Shown: in pieces, positions 28,311 through 39,266 of the stretch | Layout of the letters: every line of letters begins with the position of its first letter | Position numbering within the stretch: position 1 is the first letter of the stretch | Assembly (NCBI RefSeq): GCF_005497185.1 | Contig: NZ_RJTN01000011.1 | Location: forward strand, 62,001 to 126,000 | DNA from: Pectobacterium polonicum | GTDB lineage: Bacteria; Pseudomonadota; Gammaproteobacteria; Enterobacterales; Enterobacteriaceae | Direction: 5' to 3' | Length of the DNA: 64,000 nt | Translations under genes and position numbers: made by a program | Notes under the pieces: model-generated | What the model was told of the DNA's origin: nothing | Database searches by the model: none | Seen by the model: only the letters and a program-made list of their open reading frames with translations

Positions 28311-29144
28311 TTATTCGCTCAGACGTTGCGGATGCGTGTAAATGGTCGCATGCCCTGGTCGACAAAACCCCACCAGCGTCAGGTTGCAACGTTGTGCAAC
28401 GTCAACGGCCAGTGAGGTGGCTGCCGAGACAGCAAACAGGATTTCCACGCCGCACATGGCAGACTTTTGTACCATTTCATAGCTGGCTCGGCTGGAAACC
28501 AGCGCGGCACCCTGTTGCCACCCGTGTTTTGCTCGGGTACCAAGCAATTTATCCAGTGCGACATGGCGGCCAACATCTTCGCTTCCGCCTGACAGCGTGC
28601 CGTCTGGCGCTATCCAACTGGCGGCATGGGTACAGCCTGTCATCTGGCCGATCTTTTGTACATCGCGCAGTCGCACCAGTGCGTTTTCAAGTTTGCTGAG
28701 GGAAAATGTCTGGGTGAAGGGCAGGGGCATCACTGGTTTGCCGATTTCTGCAAGCTGCTCTACGCCACATACGCCGCAGCCTGTGCGGCCATCCATTGCC
28801 CGGCGTCGTTCTTTTAGCCCGGCAAAGCGTCGGCTGGAAAGCTCAATCTGCACTTCGATGCCGTTACAGGCGGCCTGTACATCAATGCCGTAAATCTCTG
28901 CTGGTGATTGGATAATGCCTTCAGATAAGGAAAACCCGAGAGCGAACTGTTCCAACTCTTTTGGTGAAGCCATCATCACAACGTGTGAGATGCCGTTATA
29001 AACCAGCGCAACGGGCACCTCTTCCGCCAGCCAGTCAGGCTGTGGCTGGTGTAGCGAATCGGGATGATAGACCGAATGTTGCGTTGCGCCTTCAAGGGCG
29101 GTATCTGCTCGTAAATGCACCTCTTCCACCTGAAATACCTGCAT
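28311..29144 (-). CDS. fdhD: Formate dehydrogenase accessory sulfurtransferase FdhD
   Basis: 277 residues, as in E. coli. FdhD transfers sulfur from IscS to the molybdenum cofactor and so activates formate dehydrogenases. The functional CxxC pair is in [34 protein letters not shown] and [14 protein letters not shown]-type segments (here [14 protein letters not shown]) are highly conserved. The upstream start [11 protein letters not shown] is less conserved but has no better alternative. It is divergent from the aldehyde dehydrogenase gene, with 220 bp between. Confidence 0.96.
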   Translation of the reverse strand: MQVFQVEEVHLRADTALEGATQHSVYHPDSLHQPQPDWLAEEVPVALVYNGISHVVMMASPKELEQFALGFSLSEGIIQSPAEIYGIDVQAACNGIEVQIELSSRRFAGLKERRRAMDGRTGCGVCGVEQLAEIGKPVMPLPFTQTFSLSKLENALVRLRDVQKIGQMTGCTHAASWIAPDGTLSGGSEDVGRHVALDKLLGTRAKHGWQQGAALVSSRASYEMVQKSAMCGVEILFAVSAATSLAVDVAQRCNLTLVGFCRPGHATIYTHPQRLSE

Positions 29145-29223
29145 GTTAGTAACCCTGGAAATTAAAAGTATTATTTCACCACGCCTGAAGGGACGCGATT
29201 TTTTCTCGCAAGAAACTGTGCGT

Positions 29224-29238
29224 CAACTCGAAGAGTTG
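29224..29238. repeat. Small perfect palindrome in the fdhD-aldB intergenic region
   Basis: CAACTC-GAA-GAGTTG. It lies in the divergent promoter region and is a possible operator or short hairpin. No factor is recognised. Confidence 0.4.
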
Positions 29239-29364
29239 CCTTCTTCTCTGGCCGAATCCTGTCGCTAACTCCCTACCCCGTATAGGCTTAATGTAACGGT
29301 TTACTGTTTGCCTCTTTTTTCACTGCGGCCTCGCCGCTTACCCGGAACTGAAAAGGAGACTGAA

Positions 29365-30900
29365 ATGGCGCACGATAATCTCGAAGGCCGATCTGCATCT
29401 GGCGAAATTGGCTCTCTTAATCTGAAAAAACGCTATGACAATTTTATCGGCGGAGCCTGGATTCCACCTGATGCGGGTCAGTATTTTGTTAATTTAACGC
29501 CAGTAACGGGTCAACCGATGTGTGAGGTAGCCAGCTCGACAACGCGAGATATTGACCATGCGTTGGATGCTGCTCACAAAGCAAAAGCGGAATGGGGTGG
29601 CCTGTCGGTGCAGGAACGGGCGCTGGTGCTTAACCGCATCGCTGACCGGATGGAACAAAATCTTGAGCGGTTAGCGCAGATAGAAACCTGGGATAATGGT
29701 AAACCGATACGCGAAACCAGCGGGGCGGATGTGCCGTTGGCGATTGACCACTTTCGCTATTTCGCGGCCTGTATTCGGGCACAAGAGGGGGCGATCAGCG
29801 AAATTGACGGCGATACCGTGGCCTATCATTTTCATGAACCTCTCGGCGTTGTTGGACAAATCATTCCTTGGAATTTCCCGCTGCTGATGGCCTGTTGGAA
29901 GATGGCACCTGCGCTGGCCGCTGGTAACTGTATTGTGCTGAAGCCTGCCAAACTGACGCCGATGTCGGTGCTGATTTTGATGGAGCTGATTCAGGATCTG
30001 CTGCCGCCGGGTGTCATTAATGTCGTTAACGGGTCGGGAAGCGAAATTGGTGAATATCTGGCGACATCGAAACGCGTTGCGAAAGTTGCCTTCACCGGGT
30101 CGACCGAAGTGGGCCAGCAGATCATGAGTTATGCGGCGCAGAATGTGACGCCAGTGACGCTGGAACTGGGTGGCAAATCGCCAAATATCTTCTTTGCCGA
30201 TGTGATGGATAAGGAAGACAGCTTCTTTGACAAAGTGCTCGAAGGTTTCACGCTGTTTGCCTTCAATCAGGGAGAAGTCTGCACCTGTCCGAGTCGTGCG
30301 CTGGTGCAGGAGTCGATCTACGATCGCTTTATGGAACGGGCAATTAAGCGCGTTGAGGCTATCCGCATTGGTAACCCGCTGGACAGCAGCACCATGATGG
30401 GTGCACAGGTGTCAGCAGGCCAGCTTGATACTATCCTTAACTACATTGATATCGGTAAGAAAGAGGGCGCACGGGTGCTCACGGGCGGCCAGCGTAAGGC
30501 GATGCCGGGTGGTCTGGCGGAAGGTTACTATCTGGAACCGACGATATTGTTCGGTAAAAACAGTATGCGCGTCTTCCAGGAGGAAATTTTCGGTCCGGTA
30601 TTGGCGGTAACGACGTTCAAGACGATGGAAGAGGCGTTGGAGATCGCCAACGATACAGAATACGGCCTGGGCGCAGGCGTGTGGAGCCGTAACGGCAACA
30701 TCGCTTACCGAATGGGGCGTGGCATTCAGGCTGGTCGCGTCTGGACCAATTGCTATCACGCCTACCCGGCACATGCCGCGTTTGGGGGCTACAAGCAGTC
30801 TGGTATCGGGCGTGAAAACCATAAAATGATGCTGGAACACTATCAACAAACCAAGTGCCTATTGGTGAGCTACTCTGATAAGCCGATGGGACTGTTCTAA
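29365..30900 (+). CDS. aldB: Aldehyde dehydrogenase, AldB/ExaC type
   Basis: 511 residues (512 in E. coli AldB). It is an NAD(P)-dependent dehydrogenase that oxidises short-chain aldehydes such as acetaldehyde to acids. The catalytic region is clear: [11 protein letters not shown] with the general-base Glu, and the nucleophilic Cys in [32 protein letters not shown] gives the coenzyme-binding signature. The start at 29365 is chosen for its AAGGAGAC site; upstream in-frame codons are not conserved. The symbol rests on resemblance to E. coli AldB; related ExaC-type enzymes look similar. Confidence 0.88.
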   Translation: MAHDNLEGRSASGEIGSLNLKKRYDNFIGGAWIPPDAGQYFVNLTPVTGQPMCEVASSTTRDIDHALDAAHKAKAEWGGLSVQERALVLNRIADRMEQNLERLAQIETWDNGKPIRETSGADVPLAIDHFRYFAACIRAQEGAISEIDGDTVAYHFHEPLGVVGQIIPWNFPLLMACWKMAPALAAGNCIVLKPAKLTPMSVLILMELIQDLLPPGVINVVNGSGSEIGEYLATSKRVAKVAFTGSTEVGQQIMSYAAQNVTPVTLELGGKSPNIFFADVMDKEDSFFDKVLEGFTLFAFNQGEVCTCPSRALVQESIYDRFMERAIKRVEAIRIGNPLDSSTMMGAQVSAGQLDTILNYIDIGKKEGARVLTGGQRKAMPGGLAEGYYLEPTILFGKNSMRVFQEEIFGPVLAVTTFKTMEEALEIANDTEYGLGAGVWSRNGNIAYRMGRGIQAGRVWTNCYHAYPAHAAFGGYKQSGIGRENHKMMLEHYQQTKCLLVSYSDKPMGLF

Positions 30901-31096
30901 CAGCATACTTCCTTAAAACCTTGCGCGCTTGCCACCGTCGGCGCGCATAACTTAACTCAACACCGTTTTCCGTATTAAGCCGTCCTTACACTAGGATTTG
31001 CCCGGTTGTTATAGCTGATGATTGATAGTTGATTGTGTCAGCGCTTAACAACGGCTACGCTGTTTTGAATAGCGCTTTGCTTTCAAGAGGTTGTGC

Positions 31097-32089
31097 ATGA
31101 CGGATAAGATCGGCTGGATTGATAACCTGCGGGCGCTGGCCTGCATGATGGTCGTTCTGATTCATAGTACAACCTACTATATTACCGCGGGGGGGATGCC
31201 GGGTGATGGACATTGGGATGTGGCTAATGTTCTGAACTCAGCGTCGCGCGTCTGCGTCCCGCTGTTTTTCATGATCTCGGGATACTTATTTTTTGGTGAA
31301 CGCAGTGCGGGGAAGAAACATTTCCTGCGTATCGGTTTATGCCTGCTTTTTTATAGTACGGTCGCGCTGATCTATATTGCGACACTCACACCGATTAATG
31401 GCCTGAATTCATTACACCATGCGTTGCAAAAACCGATCTTTTATCACTTATGGTTTTTCTACGCCATTATCGTGATTTATCTGCTTTCCCCACTGATTAC
31501 AGTTAAGCCAATATCGGGCAAATATTTGGTTGTCTTGATTGTTTTATTGGCTGTTGTCGCTAATCCCAATACGGGGCGTGTGGGGTTTGAAGGCTTTAAA
31601 TTACTGCCTGTTAATCTCTATATTTACGGCGATACGTTTTACTACGTGCTATATGCCGCGCTGGGGCGAGCGTTGGGCATGTTGGATGTGCCAAAGAAAG
31701 TCGTACTTGCTGCTATCCCCTTTTTCATCGTGTGTGTCGCATTGGTGGCGATGGGGACGAAGCACCACACATTATTGAACGATACGTTCACCCAAACGTT
31801 TTATATCTACTGTGGCCCGTTGGTGTTTCTGGCTGCGGTCAGCCTGCTGGTAGTGTTTAAGCATTACTTTAGCCAGCGAATTTTACCGGGCTTTGCCACC
31901 ATTTCGCGCCATTCGCTGGCAATTTACGGCTTCCACGCGTTGATCATTCACTATCTGCGTACGCATGATGTGGTGCTACCCGCTCATCCGATTCTCGACA
32001 TCTTCTCTGTTTTCGCCATCGCGCTAGCAGGCAGCCTGCTGCTTTCGATGGCGCTACAGAAAGTCGATGTGCGTCGCTGGGTAAGTTGA
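31097..32089 (+). CDS. wecH: O-acetyltransferase WecH
   Basis: 330-residue acyltransferase-3 family protein with about ten membrane segments. The N-terminal active-site region IGWIDNLRALACMMVVLIHST (with the family Arg and His), and NVLNSASRVCVPLFFMISGYLFFGERSA, are very close to E. coli WecH (YiaH). WecH adds O-acetyl groups to enterobacterial common antigen. ATG at 31097 with AGAGG ahead is chosen. As in E. coli, it lies beside the xyl cluster. It converges with xylB, with only 14 bp between. Confidence 0.93.
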   Translation: MTDKIGWIDNLRALACMMVVLIHSTTYYITAGGMPGDGHWDVANVLNSASRVCVPLFFMISGYLFFGERSAGKKHFLRIGLCLLFYSTVALIYIATLTPINGLNSLHHALQKPIFYHLWFFYAIIVIYLLSPLITVKPISGKYLVVLIVLLAVVANPNTGRVGFEGFKLLPVNLYIYGDTFYYVLYAALGRALGMLDVPKKVVLAAIPFFIVCVALVAMGTKHHTLLNDTFTQTFYIYCGPLVFLAAVSLLVVFKHYFSQRILPGFATISRHSLAIYGFHALIIHYLRTHDVVLPAHPILDIFSVFAIALAGSLLLSMALQKVDVRRWVS

Positions 32090-32103
32090 CGACGGATTAA
32101 TTT

Positions 32104-33561
32104 TTACATCAACGGCTTAAGCTGTTGGTAGAGTGCTTTAAATGTACGTCTCCGCTCGGCATAGTCGGCGTGGCGTTGAGCATTCGGCTGATGAACCTGC
32201 TCCAGCGGTAGCGGCGGCAAGAGCTCTGCCAGTGGCGTATGGGGATGCATAGCGATTTGTGCCAGACGGGCAGCACCGAGCGCTGGGCCGACATCCCCTC
32301 CTGTGCGGTACTCCAGCGTTTGGCCGCTGATATCCGCCAACATTTGCCGCCAGTAGGCGCTGCGTGCACCACCACCAATCAGCGTGATGCTATCGGGATT
32401 TAGCCCAGTCATATGCAGTGCATCCATGCCGTCAGCCAGCGCAAATCCCACACCTTCCAGTACTGCTTTTGCCAGTTCTGGGCGGCCGTGTTGATGGGTA
32501 AGTCCCCAGAACGCCCCTTTGGCATCAGGATTATTGTGCGGCGTGCGTTCACCGGATAAATAGGGCAAGAACCACACTGGCGTGATGGCATCATCGGCTG
32601 GCGTCGAGACGATTTCTTGCAACATGGCGGACACGCTCTCGGCGTGTGTCAGGCGAGCGACCCAATCCAGGCAGGATGCGGCGCTTAACATCACGGACAT
32701 CAGGTGCCAGGTATTTGGTAACGCATGGCAGAAGCTATGGACGGCATGCCGCGGATTGCTGAGAAAACCGTCGCTAACGGCGAAATAAACGCCAGATGTG
32801 CCGAGAGACAGCATTGCCTGACCGGTTTTATACAGCCCGACACCAATTGCACCTGCTGCATTATCTCCGCCGCCAGCAATAACGGGGACGCGCTCCATAC
32901 CCCAACGGCTGGCGATATCAGGTCGCAGATAACCCGTAATCTGGCTGCCTTCATACAGCGCGGGCATATGCTCGCGGCTCAGTGCACAGGCTTCCAGCAG
33001 GGTGTCGCTCCAGTCTCGTTTGGCGACGTCCAGCCAAAGCGTTCCCGCCGCATCGGACATATCGCTGGCAAATTCCCCTGTCAGATGCCAGCGGAGATAG
33101 TCTTTCGGCAACAGGACCTTGTCGATTTGACGGAAGATGTCGCTTTCGTTTTCCTGCACCCATTTCAATTTGGGAGCGGTAAAGCCCGGCATCATCAGGT
33201 TGCCGGTAATCTGACGCGAGGTAGGCACCAGCTGCTCCAGCGTTCGGCATTGAGCCGCGCTGCGTCCGTCATTCCAGAGAATCGCGGGCCGCAGCACGTT
33301 CTGGTGAGCATCCAGCAACGTAGCACCGTGCATTTGCCCGGTTAGCCCCAGTGCTTTCACGGCGCGAAGATTGTGCGTGGCTGCCAACGCCTGTAGCGCC
33401 TGGTCGGTTGCCTGCCACCAGTCTTCAGGCGCTTGCTCCGACCAGAGCGGGTGCGGACGAGAAATACTCAGCGCCGCGCTATGGCTGGCAATCACTTTTC
33501 CAGCTTCATCCAGCAGAATGGCTTTAACACCGGACGTACCCAGATCAATACCGATATACAT
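32104..33561 (-). CDS. xylB: Xylulokinase
   Basis: 485 residues (484 in E. coli). It phosphorylates D-xylulose to xylulose-5-phosphate, the entry to the pentose phosphate pathway. The FGGY-family N-terminus YIGIDLGTSGVKAILLDE, the GLTGQMHG segment and the C-terminal ATP-site motif LIGGGARSAYWRQMLAD are intact. It lies 66 bp downstream of xylA and is transcribed with it from the divergent xylA/xylF promoter region. Confidence 0.97.
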   Translation of the reverse strand: MYIGIDLGTSGVKAILLDEAGKVIASHSAALSISRPHPLWSEQAPEDWWQATDQALQALAATHNLRAVKALGLTGQMHGATLLDAHQNVLRPAILWNDGRSAAQCRTLEQLVPTSRQITGNLMMPGFTAPKLKWVQENESDIFRQIDKVLLPKDYLRWHLTGEFASDMSDAAGTLWLDVAKRDWSDTLLEACALSREHMPALYEGSQITGYLRPDIASRWGMERVPVIAGGGDNAAGAIGVGLYKTGQAMLSLGTSGVYFAVSDGFLSNPRHAVHSFCHALPNTWHLMSVMLSAASCLDWVARLTHAESVSAMLQEIVSTPADDAITPVWFLPYLSGERTPHNNPDAKGAFWGLTHQHGRPELAKAVLEGVGFALADGMDALHMTGLNPDSITLIGGGARSAYWRQMLADISGQTLEYRTGGDVGPALGAARLAQIAMHPHTPLAELLPPLPLEQVHQPNAQRHADYAERRRTFKALYQQLKPLM

Positions 33562-33627
33562 AGTGGCTCCTGATAACCTCGTGCTACGGCAGTTTTTTAA
33601 CCTGCCATAGCAGGCGAGCGTACCGTT

Positions 33628-34947
33628 CTAGCCAAATAGGTGGCGGTTAACCAGATTTTCCAGCAATTCCTGCTGGCCACTCTGGTGCTGCGGTGCCAGT
33701 TGATGGCTTTGTGCATAATGAGCGAGCGATTCCAGCGATGAATTACCTTGCAGAATTTGCTGACCCAGCTCCCCATTCCAGCCAGCGTAGCGCTTGGCGA
33801 CCAGTTGATTGAGCTTATCATCTTCAATCATTCTGGCAGCTGCCTTGAGCGCTAACGCCATCGTATCCATCGCGCCGATATGCGCATGGAAAAGGTCATA
33901 GCGATCGGTGCTCTGACGGCGAACTTTGGCGTCAAAGTTCAAGCCACCCGTCGTAAAGCCGCCCGCTTTGAGAATCTCATACATGATCAGCGCGTTCTCT
34001 TCCACGCTGTTAGGGAACTGATCGGTGTCCCAGCCAAGCTGCGGGTCGCCACGGTTCGCATCGACCGATCCGAAAACGCCGAGCGCGACAGCGGTGGCTA
34101 TCTCATGGTGGAAGGAATGACCCGCCAGCGTCGCGTGGTTGGCTTCAACGTTGACTTTAATCTCTTTTTCCAACCCAAACTGTTTGAGGAAGCCATAAAC
34201 AGTGGCGACATCATAATCGTACTGGTGTTTGGTCGGTTCCTGTGGTTTTGGCTCGATGAGCAGCGTGCCCTGAAAACCGATTTTGTGTTTATGCTCGACA
34301 ACCATCTGCATGAAGCGGCCGATCTGTTCACGTTCCTGTCGCAGGTCGGTATTGAGTAGTGTTTCATACCCTTCACGCCCGCCCCATAGCACATAGTTTT
34401 CGCCACCTAGTTTTTTGGTCGCGTTCATTGCGGCAAATACCTGTGTGGCCGCCCAGGCAAACACATCAGGGTCGGGGTTGGTGGCCGCGCCTGCGCCATA
34501 ACGAGGATTAGTGAAACAGTTGGCGGTGCCCCACAGCAGCTTCACGCCGCTAGCCTGCTGCTTTTCCGCCAGCACATCGGTAATTACCGCAAAGTTATGC
34601 AGATACTCTTTCAGTGAGTTCCCTTCTGGCGCGACATCGACGTCATGAAAGCAGTAGTAAGGCACGCCCAGTTTTTGAAAGAATTCGAATGCGATGTCCG
34701 CCTTGCGCTTCGCCAGCTCCATCGCATCACCTGATTGTTGCCACGGCCGGGCAAAAGAGCCGACGCCGAACATATCTGCGCCGTTCCAGCAGAACGTGTG
34801 CCAATACGCGACAGCAAAGCGCAAATGGTCCGCCATGCGTTTACCGAGAATTTCCTGATCGGGATTGTAGTGACGAAAGGCGAAGAGATTGTCGCTTTGG
34901 CTACCTTCATAACGGACTTTTTCGATCTGTTCAAAATAGGCTTGCAT
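33628..34947 (-). CDS. xylA: Xylose isomerase
   Basis: 439 residues (440 in E. coli). It isomerises D-xylose to D-xylulose with two divalent metals. Segments with the catalytic His and metal ligands are present ([46 protein letters not shown]). ATG at 34947 is chosen: it is preceded by CTAAGGAG and starts [15 protein letters not shown] as in the family. It heads the xylAB operon, divergent from xylFGH. Confidence 0.98.
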   Translation of the reverse strand: MQAYFEQIEKVRYEGSQSDNLFAFRHYNPDQEILGKRMADHLRFAVAYWHTFCWNGADMFGVGSFARPWQQSGDAMELAKRKADIAFEFFQKLGVPYYCFHDVDVAPEGNSLKEYLHNFAVITDVLAEKQQASGVKLLWGTANCFTNPRYGAGAATNPDPDVFAWAATQVFAAMNATKKLGGENYVLWGGREGYETLLNTDLRQEREQIGRFMQMVVEHKHKIGFQGTLLIEPKPQEPTKHQYDYDVATVYGFLKQFGLEKEIKVNVEANHATLAGHSFHHEIATAVALGVFGSVDANRGDPQLGWDTDQFPNSVEENALIMYEILKAGGFTTGGLNFDAKVRRQSTDRYDLFHAHIGAMDTMALALKAAARMIEDDKLNQLVAKRYAGWNGELGQQILQGNSSLESLAHYAQSHQLAPQHQSGQQELLENLVNRHLFG

Positions 34948-35302
34948 CGTTAACTCCTTAGAAACCACCCGGACGGAAGAGACGGGAATGGGATTAATTT
35001 TCGGAGCGGATGAAGGTTTCCTCAATTACGTTATTTCACACTGAAATTCAGAGAATTATTAAATGTGCGCTGTGTCGCAAAAATGACGGTGTTTCGCTCT
35101 GAATACGCGCCGCAATAAGTAACAACATGAAAATGTAGCTCAACAATAAAATATGACCCGTATCAAAAAATGGGAATTAAACCAAAAAACATAATTGGAG
35201 GATAAAAATCTGTAATTGATGGGGGCATGTTTAGCGACAATACTCATCTGGCTATTGCTATTGGAGTCTTAGGCCCTGCATCTTAAATAAAAAAGGTACG
35301 CT
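34948..35302. promoter_or_regulatory. Divergent xylA / xylF control region
   Basis: 355 bp without genes. Near xylF two A-rich direct half-sites (caaaaaa at 35164-35170 and 35183-35189) are about 19 bp apart, a spacing of about two helical turns. That is the layout expected of an AraC-family XylR binding site. XylR activation of both promoters together with CRP is known in E. coli. I could not pick a convincing CRP site. Confidence 0.6.
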
Positions 35303-36301
35303 ATGATGAAAGTTAACCATTTTTTACTCTCAGCTTGTGCCGTATTCACTTTAGCTTGTCAGCCCGGATTTGCGAAAGATGTTAAAATAGGCATGGCGAT
35401 TGATGATTTGCGTCTTGAACGCTGGCAAAAAGATCGCGATCTTTTTGTTGAGCAAGCCAAAAAACAGGGTGCTGATGTGTTTGTTCAATCAGCAAACGGC
35501 AATGAAGCCACGCAAATTTCTCAAATAGAAAACATGATCAATCGCGGTGTCGATGTATTAGTTATTATTCCTTATAACGGCCAGGTACTTGGCAATGTTA
35601 TTGCGGAAGCAAAGCGTGAAGGAATAAAAGTGCTTGCTTACGATCGCATGATTAATAATGCAGATGTGGATTTTTATATTTCATTTGATAATGAAAAGGT
35701 TGGCGAACTACAGGCGAAATATCTCGTCGATAAGGTGCCCGGCGGCAACTATTTCTTAATGGGCGGTTCACCTGTTGATAATAATGCGAAGCTGTTTCGT
35801 CAGGGGCAAATGAAAGTGCTCACGCCGCTGATCGAAAGCGGAAAAATCAACGTTGTCGGCGATCAATGGGTTGATGCCTGGTTACCGGAGAATGCGCTGA
35901 AAATTATGGAAAATGCACTAACGGCGAACAGCAATAAGATTGACGCGGTTGTTGCGTCGAACGATGCCACGGCAGGCGGCGCGATTCAGGCGCTTGCCGC
36001 ACAGGGACTGGCTGGGAAAGTGGCTATTTCCGGTCAGGATGCCGATCTGGCGGCCATCAAACGTATTGTGGCAGGCACGCAAACCATGACGGTCTATAAA
36101 CCGATCAGCAAGCTGGCGAAAGATGCGGCGGATATCGCCGTGGCGCTGGGTTCCGGTAAAGCACCTGAGTCTAATGCTAAATTAAACAATGGGTTGAAAG
36201 ACATCCCTTCCTTCTTGCTCACGCCGATTCCCGTCGATAAATCCAATATCGATTCCACCGTCATTGCCGATGGTTTCCACAAAAAAGCGGACGTGTATTA
36301 A
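35303..36301 (+). CDS. xylF: D-xylose-binding periplasmic protein
   Basis: 332 residues with a signal peptide of about 25 residues ending before KDVKIGMA. It is a type I periplasmic sugar-binding protein (VKIGMAIDDLRLERWQKDRD, GMSISFDNEKVG-like FYISFDNEKVGELQA, VVASNDATAGGAI) that delivers D-xylose to XylGH. ATG at 35303 or the adjacent 35306 are both possible behind AAGG. It is the first gene of xylFGH, and a hairpin separates it from xylG. Confidence 0.97.
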   Translation: MMKVNHFLLSACAVFTLACQPGFAKDVKIGMAIDDLRLERWQKDRDLFVEQAKKQGADVFVQSANGNEATQISQIENMINRGVDVLVIIPYNGQVLGNVIAEAKREGIKVLAYDRMINNADVDFYISFDNEKVGELQAKYLVDKVPGGNYFLMGGSPVDNNAKLFRQGQMKVLTPLIESGKINVVGDQWVDAWLPENALKIMENALTANSNKIDAVVASNDATAGGAIQALAAQGLAGKVAISGQDADLAAIKRIVAGTQTMTVYKPISKLAKDAADIAVALGSGKAPESNAKLNNGLKDIPSFLLTPIPVDKSNIDSTVIADGFHKKADVY

Positions 36302-36378
36302 CGCACGTCGCTGCCACTAGATTTCAGGATGCAGGAAAGATGCTCACCGGGTCACGACATGAGGTTGTGGCTCACCAC

Positions 36379-36401
36379 TGTCACAGACGAGGTCTGGGAC
36401 A
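36379..36401 (+). terminator. Intercistronic hairpin between xylF and xylG
   Basis: TGTC-a-CAGAC-gag-GTCTG-g-GACA forms a nine-pair hairpin with one symmetric mismatch and no T-run. Placed after a binding-protein gene and before the ATPase gene, it probably protects the xylF mRNA 3' end, giving more XylF than XylGH. Confidence 0.6.
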
Positions 36402-36421
36402 CCTGAATCACGGAGGCTGTG

Positions 36422-37963
36422 ATGCCACATCTGTTGGAAATGAAAAACATCACCAAGGCGTTTGGTGCGGTGAAAGCCGTCGATGATGTCAGCCTGACGC
36501 TGGAGGCTGGTCAGGTCTTGTCACTGTGCGGCGAGAATGGCTCAGGTAAATCTACCTTGATGAAGGTGCTGTGTGGCATTTACCCGCATGGCAGCTATGA
36601 CGGGCAGATCGTCTTCTCTGGTGATGAGCTGCGCGCCAACCATATTCGTGATACGGAACAAAAAGGCATCGCGATTATTCATCAGGAATTGGCACTGGTG
36701 AAAGAGATGACGGTGCTGGAGAACCTCTTTTTGGGTAACGAGTGGACGCGTTTTGGCGTGATGGATTACGACAATATGTACCTTCGCTGCCAGCGTATGC
36801 TGGAGCAGGTCAAACTGGCCGTCGATCCGAATACCAAAGTGGGAGAGCTCGGATTAGGTCAGCAGCAGTTGGTGGAAATTGCCAAGGCGCTGAACAAGCA
36901 GGTGCGTCTGTTGGTGCTGGATGAGCCAACGGCCTCGTTGACTGAACGGGAAACGGGCATTCTGCTTGAGATCATTCAGGATCTGCGCGATCACGGTATT
37001 GCCTGTATCTATATTTCGCACAAGCTCAACGAAGTTAAAGCCATTTCCGATGTGATTTGCGTAATTCGCGATGGGAAGCCGATTGGCACGCGCCCGGCGG
37101 CCGAGCTGAGCGAGGACCATATCATTGCCATGATGGTGGGGCGAGAGCTGACAGAGCTTTATCCCAATGAACCACATGCCATTGGCGAAGAAGTACTGCG
37201 CGTAGAACACCTTACTGCCTGGCATCCGGTCAATCGCCACATTCGCCGGGTGGATGATGTCTCGTTTGTACTGCACCGAGGTGAGATTCTCGGTATTGCC
37301 GGGCTGGTTGGGTCGGGGCGTACGGAAACGGTGCAATGCCTGTTTGGTGCCTATCACGGCCATTGGCAAGGTGACATCTTGATTGATGGCGAGCAGGTGA
37401 CCATCAGCAACTGCCAGCAGGCGATGGCACAAGGCATTGCGATGGTGCCAGAGGATCGTAAGAAGGATGGCATCGTCCCGGTGATGAGCGTAGCGCAAAA
37501 CATGACGCTGGCAGCGCTCGATCAATTCTCTGGGCCGTTTTCCATGCTGGATGATGCGCGTGAACAGGACATCATCCGGCAGTCGCTAGCAAATCTGAAA
37601 GTGAAAACCTCCAGCCCGGAGTTGGCGATCGCCCGCTTAAGCGGCGGTAACCAGCAAAAAGCGGTGCTGGCGAAATGCCTGCTGCTGAATCCTCGCATTC
37701 TGATCCTTGATGAACCCACGCGCGGTATCGATATCGGCGCCAAATATGAAATCTATAAGCTCATTAATGCGCTGGTAAAACAGCACATTGCCGTGATTGT
37801 CATTTCTTCCGAATTGCCCGAAGTGCTGGGGTTGAGCGATCGGGTGCTGGTGATGCATCAGGGGCGTATCAAAGCGGATTTGATCAACCGTGATTTAACC
37901 CAGGAACAGGTTATGGAAGCTGCATTGAGGAGTGAACATCGTGCTGAAAATATCGCAGTCTGA
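36422..37963 (+). CDS. xylG: Xylose ABC transporter ATP-binding protein
   Basis: 513 residues, as in E. coli. It has two ABC domains of the sugar-transporter type: Walker [10 protein letters not shown] in the first half, a degenerate [10 protein letters not shown] in the second, and signature motifs LGLGQQQ and LSGGNQQK. It powers D-xylose import. ATG at 36422 is chosen over the adjoining GTG at 36419. Its end overlaps the xylH start by 23 bp, so the two are coupled. Confidence 0.97.
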   Translation: MPHLLEMKNITKAFGAVKAVDDVSLTLEAGQVLSLCGENGSGKSTLMKVLCGIYPHGSYDGQIVFSGDELRANHIRDTEQKGIAIIHQELALVKEMTVLENLFLGNEWTRFGVMDYDNMYLRCQRMLEQVKLAVDPNTKVGELGLGQQQLVEIAKALNKQVRLLVLDEPTASLTERETGILLEIIQDLRDHGIACIYISHKLNEVKAISDVICVIRDGKPIGTRPAAELSEDHIIAMMVGRELTELYPNEPHAIGEEVLRVEHLTAWHPVNRHIRRVDDVSFVLHRGEILGIAGLVGSGRTETVQCLFGAYHGHWQGDILIDGEQVTISNCQQAMAQGIAMVPEDRKKDGIVPVMSVAQNMTLAALDQFSGPFSMLDDAREQDIIRQSLANLKVKTSSPELAIARLSGGNQQKAVLAKCLLLNPRILILDEPTRGIDIGAKYEIYKLINALVKQHIAVIVISSELPEVLGLSDRVLVMHQGRIKADLINRDLTQEQVMEAALRSEHRAENIAV

Positions 37964-39122
37964 ACAACAACGTGTTGCTGGCTCTGCCTCGATGCTGCAA
38001 CGCTTGAAAAGCATCAATCTTCAGGTCTACGTGATGATTGCCGCCATCATCGCCATCATGCTCTTTTTCACCTACATGACCGACGGGGCGTATCTCAGCG
38101 CGCGTAATCTCTCCAACCTGCTGAGGCAAACGGCGATCACCGGTATTCTGGCGGTCGGTATGGTGTTTGTCATTATCTCCGCCGAGATCGATCTGTCGGT
38201 TGGCTCGATGATGGGGCTATTGGGCGGCGCGGCGGCTATTTTTGATGTCTGGTTTGGCTGGCCTTTACCGTTGACTATCGTTGTGACACTTGCGCTGGGG
38301 TTGCTGCTTGGCGCGTGGAATGGTTGGTGGGTCGCCTACCGTAAAGTTCCTTCTTTTATCGTGACGCTGGCAGGGATGCTGGCTTTTCGCGGCATCTTAA
38401 TCGGCATTACCAATGGGACGACGGTTTCCCCGACCAGCGAAGCGATGTCGCAGATTGGGCAGAGCTATCTGCCTTCTGGCATCGGTTTTATGTTCGGAGC
38501 CATCGGGCTGATGGTGTTCATTGCCTGGCAGTGGCGTCGGCGCAGTAGCCGCGCCCGATTAGGATTACCGATAAATCCACCCACAGGCGACATCGGTCGA
38601 CAGACATTGACGGCACTCGTCGTATTGGGTGCGATCTATCTGCTAAATGATTATCGCGGTGTGCCAACGCCGGTTTTGGTGCTGACGCTGTTGATGCTGG
38701 GCGGTATTTTTCTGGCAACGCGAACTGCATTTGGTCGCCGTATTTATGCGGTGGGCGGGAACATCGATGCTGCACGTTTATCGGGCGTGAATGTCGAGCG
38801 CACTAAAATGGCGGTGTTTGCGATTAATGGCCTGATGGTCGCGGTCGCCGGGCTGATTCTCAGTTCACGATTGGGGGCGGGGTCGCCATCCGCCGGGAAT
38901 ATTGCCGAGCTGGATGCGATTGCGGCCTGCGTGATTGGTGGAACCAGTCTGGCTGGCGGTATTGGCAGCGTTGCAGGTGCAGTGATGGGAGCATTTATCA
39001 TGGCGTCGCTGGATAACGGGATGAGTATGCTGGATGTGCCGACATTCTGGCAATACGTCGTGAAAGGCGGAATTCTGCTGCTGGCGGTGTGGATGGATAC
39101 TGCCACAAAGCGGCGTGTATAA
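37941..39122 (+). CDS. xylH: Xylose ABC transporter permease
   Basis: 393 residues, the E. coli length, when the GTG at 37941 is used. That GTG follows GAGGAG by about 8 bp, whereas the GTG at 37932 overlaps the ribosome site. It is a polytopic ribose/xylose-type permease with about ten membrane helices; the [16 protein letters not shown] and [17 protein letters not shown] motifs are family hallmarks. It is the last gene of xylFGH and overlaps xylG by 23 bp. Confidence 0.97.
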   Translation: MLKISQSEQQRVAGSASMLQRLKSINLQVYVMIAAIIAIMLFFTYMTDGAYLSARNLSNLLRQTAITGILAVGMVFVIISAEIDLSVGSMMGLLGGAAAIFDVWFGWPLPLTIVVTLALGLLLGAWNGWWVAYRKVPSFIVTLAGMLAFRGILIGITNGTTVSPTSEAMSQIGQSYLPSGIGFMFGAIGLMVFIAWQWRRRSSRARLGLPINPPTGDIGRQTLTALVVLGAIYLLNDYRGVPTPVLVLTLLMLGGIFLATRTAFGRRIYAVGGNIDAARLSGVNVERTKMAVFAINGLMVAVAGLILSSRLGAGSPSAGNIAELDAIAACVIGGTSLAGGIGSVAGAVMGAFIMASLDNGMSMLDVPTFWQYVVKGGILLLAVWMDTATKRRV

Positions 39123-39242
39123 CGTGATTGTGGGTTCATGGCGGCAATACGTGGCGGCTCGCAATAATCAGCAAATTATTTTGGCCTCTGGGGGCGCTGT
39201 GTTATTCAAGCAAGAGGATTTTATTCAAGGAGTTTGCGATTA

Positions 39243-39266
39243 ATGAGCACTGATAACCATGTTTGA
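39243..39266 (+). CDS. Seven-codon leader ORF overlapping the xylR start
   Basis: ATG at 39243 is followed by six sense codons and TGA (Met-Ser-Thr-Asp-Asn-His-Val-stop). It owns the only good ribosome site here, AAGGAG at 39227-39232, 10 bp upstream. The xylR ATG at 39259 lies 26 bp from that site and inside this mini-ORF in another frame; the stop at 39264-39266 is just past it. This layout suggests translational coupling of xylR to the leader. Whether the peptide is made is unproven. Confidence 0.5.
   Translation: MSTDNHV

Noticed and set aside
35030-35070. Possible CRP site in the xylA/xylF region (ttatttcacac and nearby tgtgcg)
   Set aside because: Only one half-site matches and the partner half-site is poor. 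CRP control is expected from E. coli but not shown by this sequence.
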